Shown: positions 17,804 to 18,915 of the stretch, one piece after another
How the letters are laid out: every line of letters begins with the position of its first letter
Numbering within the stretch: the stretch's first letter is position 1
Assembly (NCBI GenBank): GCA_933822405.4
Contig: CAKOGP040001777.1
Span: 1 to 18,915 of the forward strand
Length of the DNA stretch: 18,915 bases
Origin: Cylindrotheca closterium
Lineage: Eukaryota; Bacillariophyta; Bacillariophyceae; Bacillariales; Bacillariaceae
Direction: 5' to 3'
Position numbers and translations under genes: made by a program
Notes under the pieces: model-generated
Database searches by the model: none
What the model saw: the letters and a program-made list of their open reading frames with translations, nothing else
Told to the model about the DNA's origin: nothing

Positions 17804-18098
17804 AACTTCCCAGAATATTCTAGAAGCTTGGCGTCTGCGCTTCTGTACTTCCCAAACTGTCCAATCCCTCGTATGGTCCTCTAAGTCATACGGGAACACA
17901 CAATTTTCACAATTGATCACGGATCAGATCCAGGGAATATTTAAGTCCTAAGAATCCTCTAGTTCTCCATTTCTCAATATGGAAATTTGAGTACCGCCAC
18001 CACACTCTTGCCGTTTTGGCATCGGCCAGTTGTGGATAACGGAACAGTCTTGTAATATAAAGGTCTTTCTTCATGTAACATTCAACTGTCCGTCCGTC
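17804..18098. other. Non-coding stretch between elements
   Basis: No credible gene. A TATAAAGG (18056) followed by CATGTAACA (to 18080) is LTR-end-like, as noted for 16133-16471. Otherwise I see nothing. Confidence 0.3.
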
Positions 18099-18610
18099 TG
18101 TTAGAATAAAGATAAATGTGCTCTATCGTGAGTGCCTTTAGCGCTCAGAACAAACTCTCTGCAATCTAAATTCGTAATCGACTGTACAACACTTTCACGA
18201 CAATAGTTCTCCTGTGTCTAGGTATACTTTGATTAAAATTGTTCTTATTTGATTAATGTTTGGCTTGAATTGATGATTCAATCACAAAAGTGAGTTCAAC
18301 GATTTTCCCTTGGAAAATCCCTTGTTTACAGAACTCGATTCGACTTCTACCACAATTCTGTGTTGAATGCAGTACTTTGGGACATCTTGCATTATTCCCT
18401 ACCGCATCGTACACAACATCAATATTCCACTTTTATAGGATCTTTTCCTTTTTGTGTGGATATAGATTGTCCGACAGACTTGCGTCCGGCATACTTGCGT
18501 CAAATCCCGACATCACGCACGATCAAAGTCCGATCGCACGTGTCAAAAACTTTGTACTTGAATAGTTTCTTTTGGAACGTTAAAAACTCATATTTCGTCA
18601 TATCCCAACA
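18099..18610 (-). repeat. LTR-B, inverted copy (3' LTR of copia-B)
   Basis: Reversed, it starts TGTTGGGATATG and ends TTCTAACA, matching 504-1014 over its full length with scattered changes and a one-base difference in length. Reversed TATAAAAG at about 18430 is a likely promoter TATA box. It lies downstream of copia RNase H on the same strand, so it is a genuine 3' LTR. The purine-rich GGCAGGAGTG before it is a plausible polypurine tract. Confidence 0.92.
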
Positions 18611-18716
18611 CACTCCTGCCATTGTGACAACCACCATTGGCAGCAATGGGACATGCTCTCATTCACTGTTTATTTTGTTTTGTATTTTCATTTGAACATA
18701 TACATACTTGTCTGAC

Positions 18717-18914
18717 CTATTCCTGTGGACCAAGAATTAGATCTCTGAACTTGCAAAACTTCTCACCTTGCAATGGCTTAGTCATGAAATTGTCAGTTGG
18801 ACAGTATTCGATCTTAACATTTCCTTTCTCAACTTGATCTGTGATAAAGAAATAACGAATATTGATAGCTCGGCTTCTTTTGCCCGCGCTCTTGCGACCA
18901 TTCTCTTCCAGTAG
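18717..18914 (-). CDS. Ty1/copia RNase H C-terminus (copia-B, partial)
   Basis: 65 codons at the window edge read the end of a copia polyprotein: GKRSRAINIRYFFITDQVEKG, then IEYCPTDNFMTKPLQG, a match to the copia P-T-x-x-M-x-x-x-T-K-P-L-Q-G signature. It ends GPQE-stop. The rest lies to the right of the window. Its sequence is clearly unlike copia-A, showing that LTR-B belongs to a separate family. Whether the element is intact cannot be judged. Confidence 0.85.
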   Translation of the reverse strand, partial: LLEENGRKSAGKRSRAINIRYFFITDQVEKGNVKIEYCPTDNFMTKPLQGEKFCKFRDLILGPQE

Positions 18915-18915
18915 A

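Noticed and set aside
1..18915. tRNA or rRNA genes
   Set aside because: I saw no cloverleaf-type A/B boxes or rRNA core sequence while reading both strands.

Overview
This is a nuclear eukaryotic sequence, most likely from a diatom. Five spliced genes or gene models use short GT-AG introns of about 64-84 nt. The retrotransposons look like the diatom CoDi-type Ty1/copia lineages, and a DDE_Tnp_4-like protein has the build common in diatom genomes. The species cannot be fixed from the sequence alone.

Layout. (1) 1-2908: a rearranged Ty1/copia zone on the + strand. It holds an 889-bp tandem duplication made of a 511-bp LTR (here LTR-B) plus part of a reverse transcriptase (RT). The second copy runs on into a 5'-truncated RT-RNase H reading frame (here copia-A) that ends in its own polypurine tract and a ~200-bp LTR (LTR-A). 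(2) 2967-8498: a ~5.5 kb unit bounded by terminal inverted repeats whose inner sides are packed with TGACGC/GCGTCA sites (21-bp periodicity on the left, 30-bp on the right). It carries four genes: an unknown 143-aa ORF (+), an unknown 181-aa ORF (-), a two-exon unknown 607-aa protein (-), and a PIF/Harbinger-like DDE transposase (+) whose first catalytic Asp is replaced by Asn. I read it as a multi-gene DNA transposon with unfamiliar passenger genes, and it is the best candidate for an undescribed system here. (3) 8587-14582: two host-type genes meet tail to tail. One is a tiny three-exon gene (119 aa, AT-hook-like and NLS-like motifs). The other is a five-exon Sac3/GANP mRNA-export scaffold of 1724 aa, with N-terminal FG repeats, a SAC3 domain, a long coiled coil and a possible centrin/Sus1-binding helix. 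(4) 14738-16132: a decayed inverted copy of copia-A with its LTR, ending 155 bp upstream of the Sac3 start codon. (5) 16472-17803: a degraded Harbinger-like element with a frameshifted Myb/SANT (trihelix) gene and a remnant of a second gene. (6) 18099-18915: an inverted LTR-B followed by the RNase H C-terminus of the copia element that truly owns that LTR; this element runs off the right edge.

LTR-B and copia-A therefore occur as nested inverted repeats around the DNA transposon and the host genes. The two DNA transposons supply the two halves of a Harbinger system (DDE transposase and Myb/SANT protein) and share TGACG-type subterminal sites, so a relation in trans is possible but unproven. 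All exon boundaries were worked out by eye from GT/AG signals, reading frame and domain continuity.
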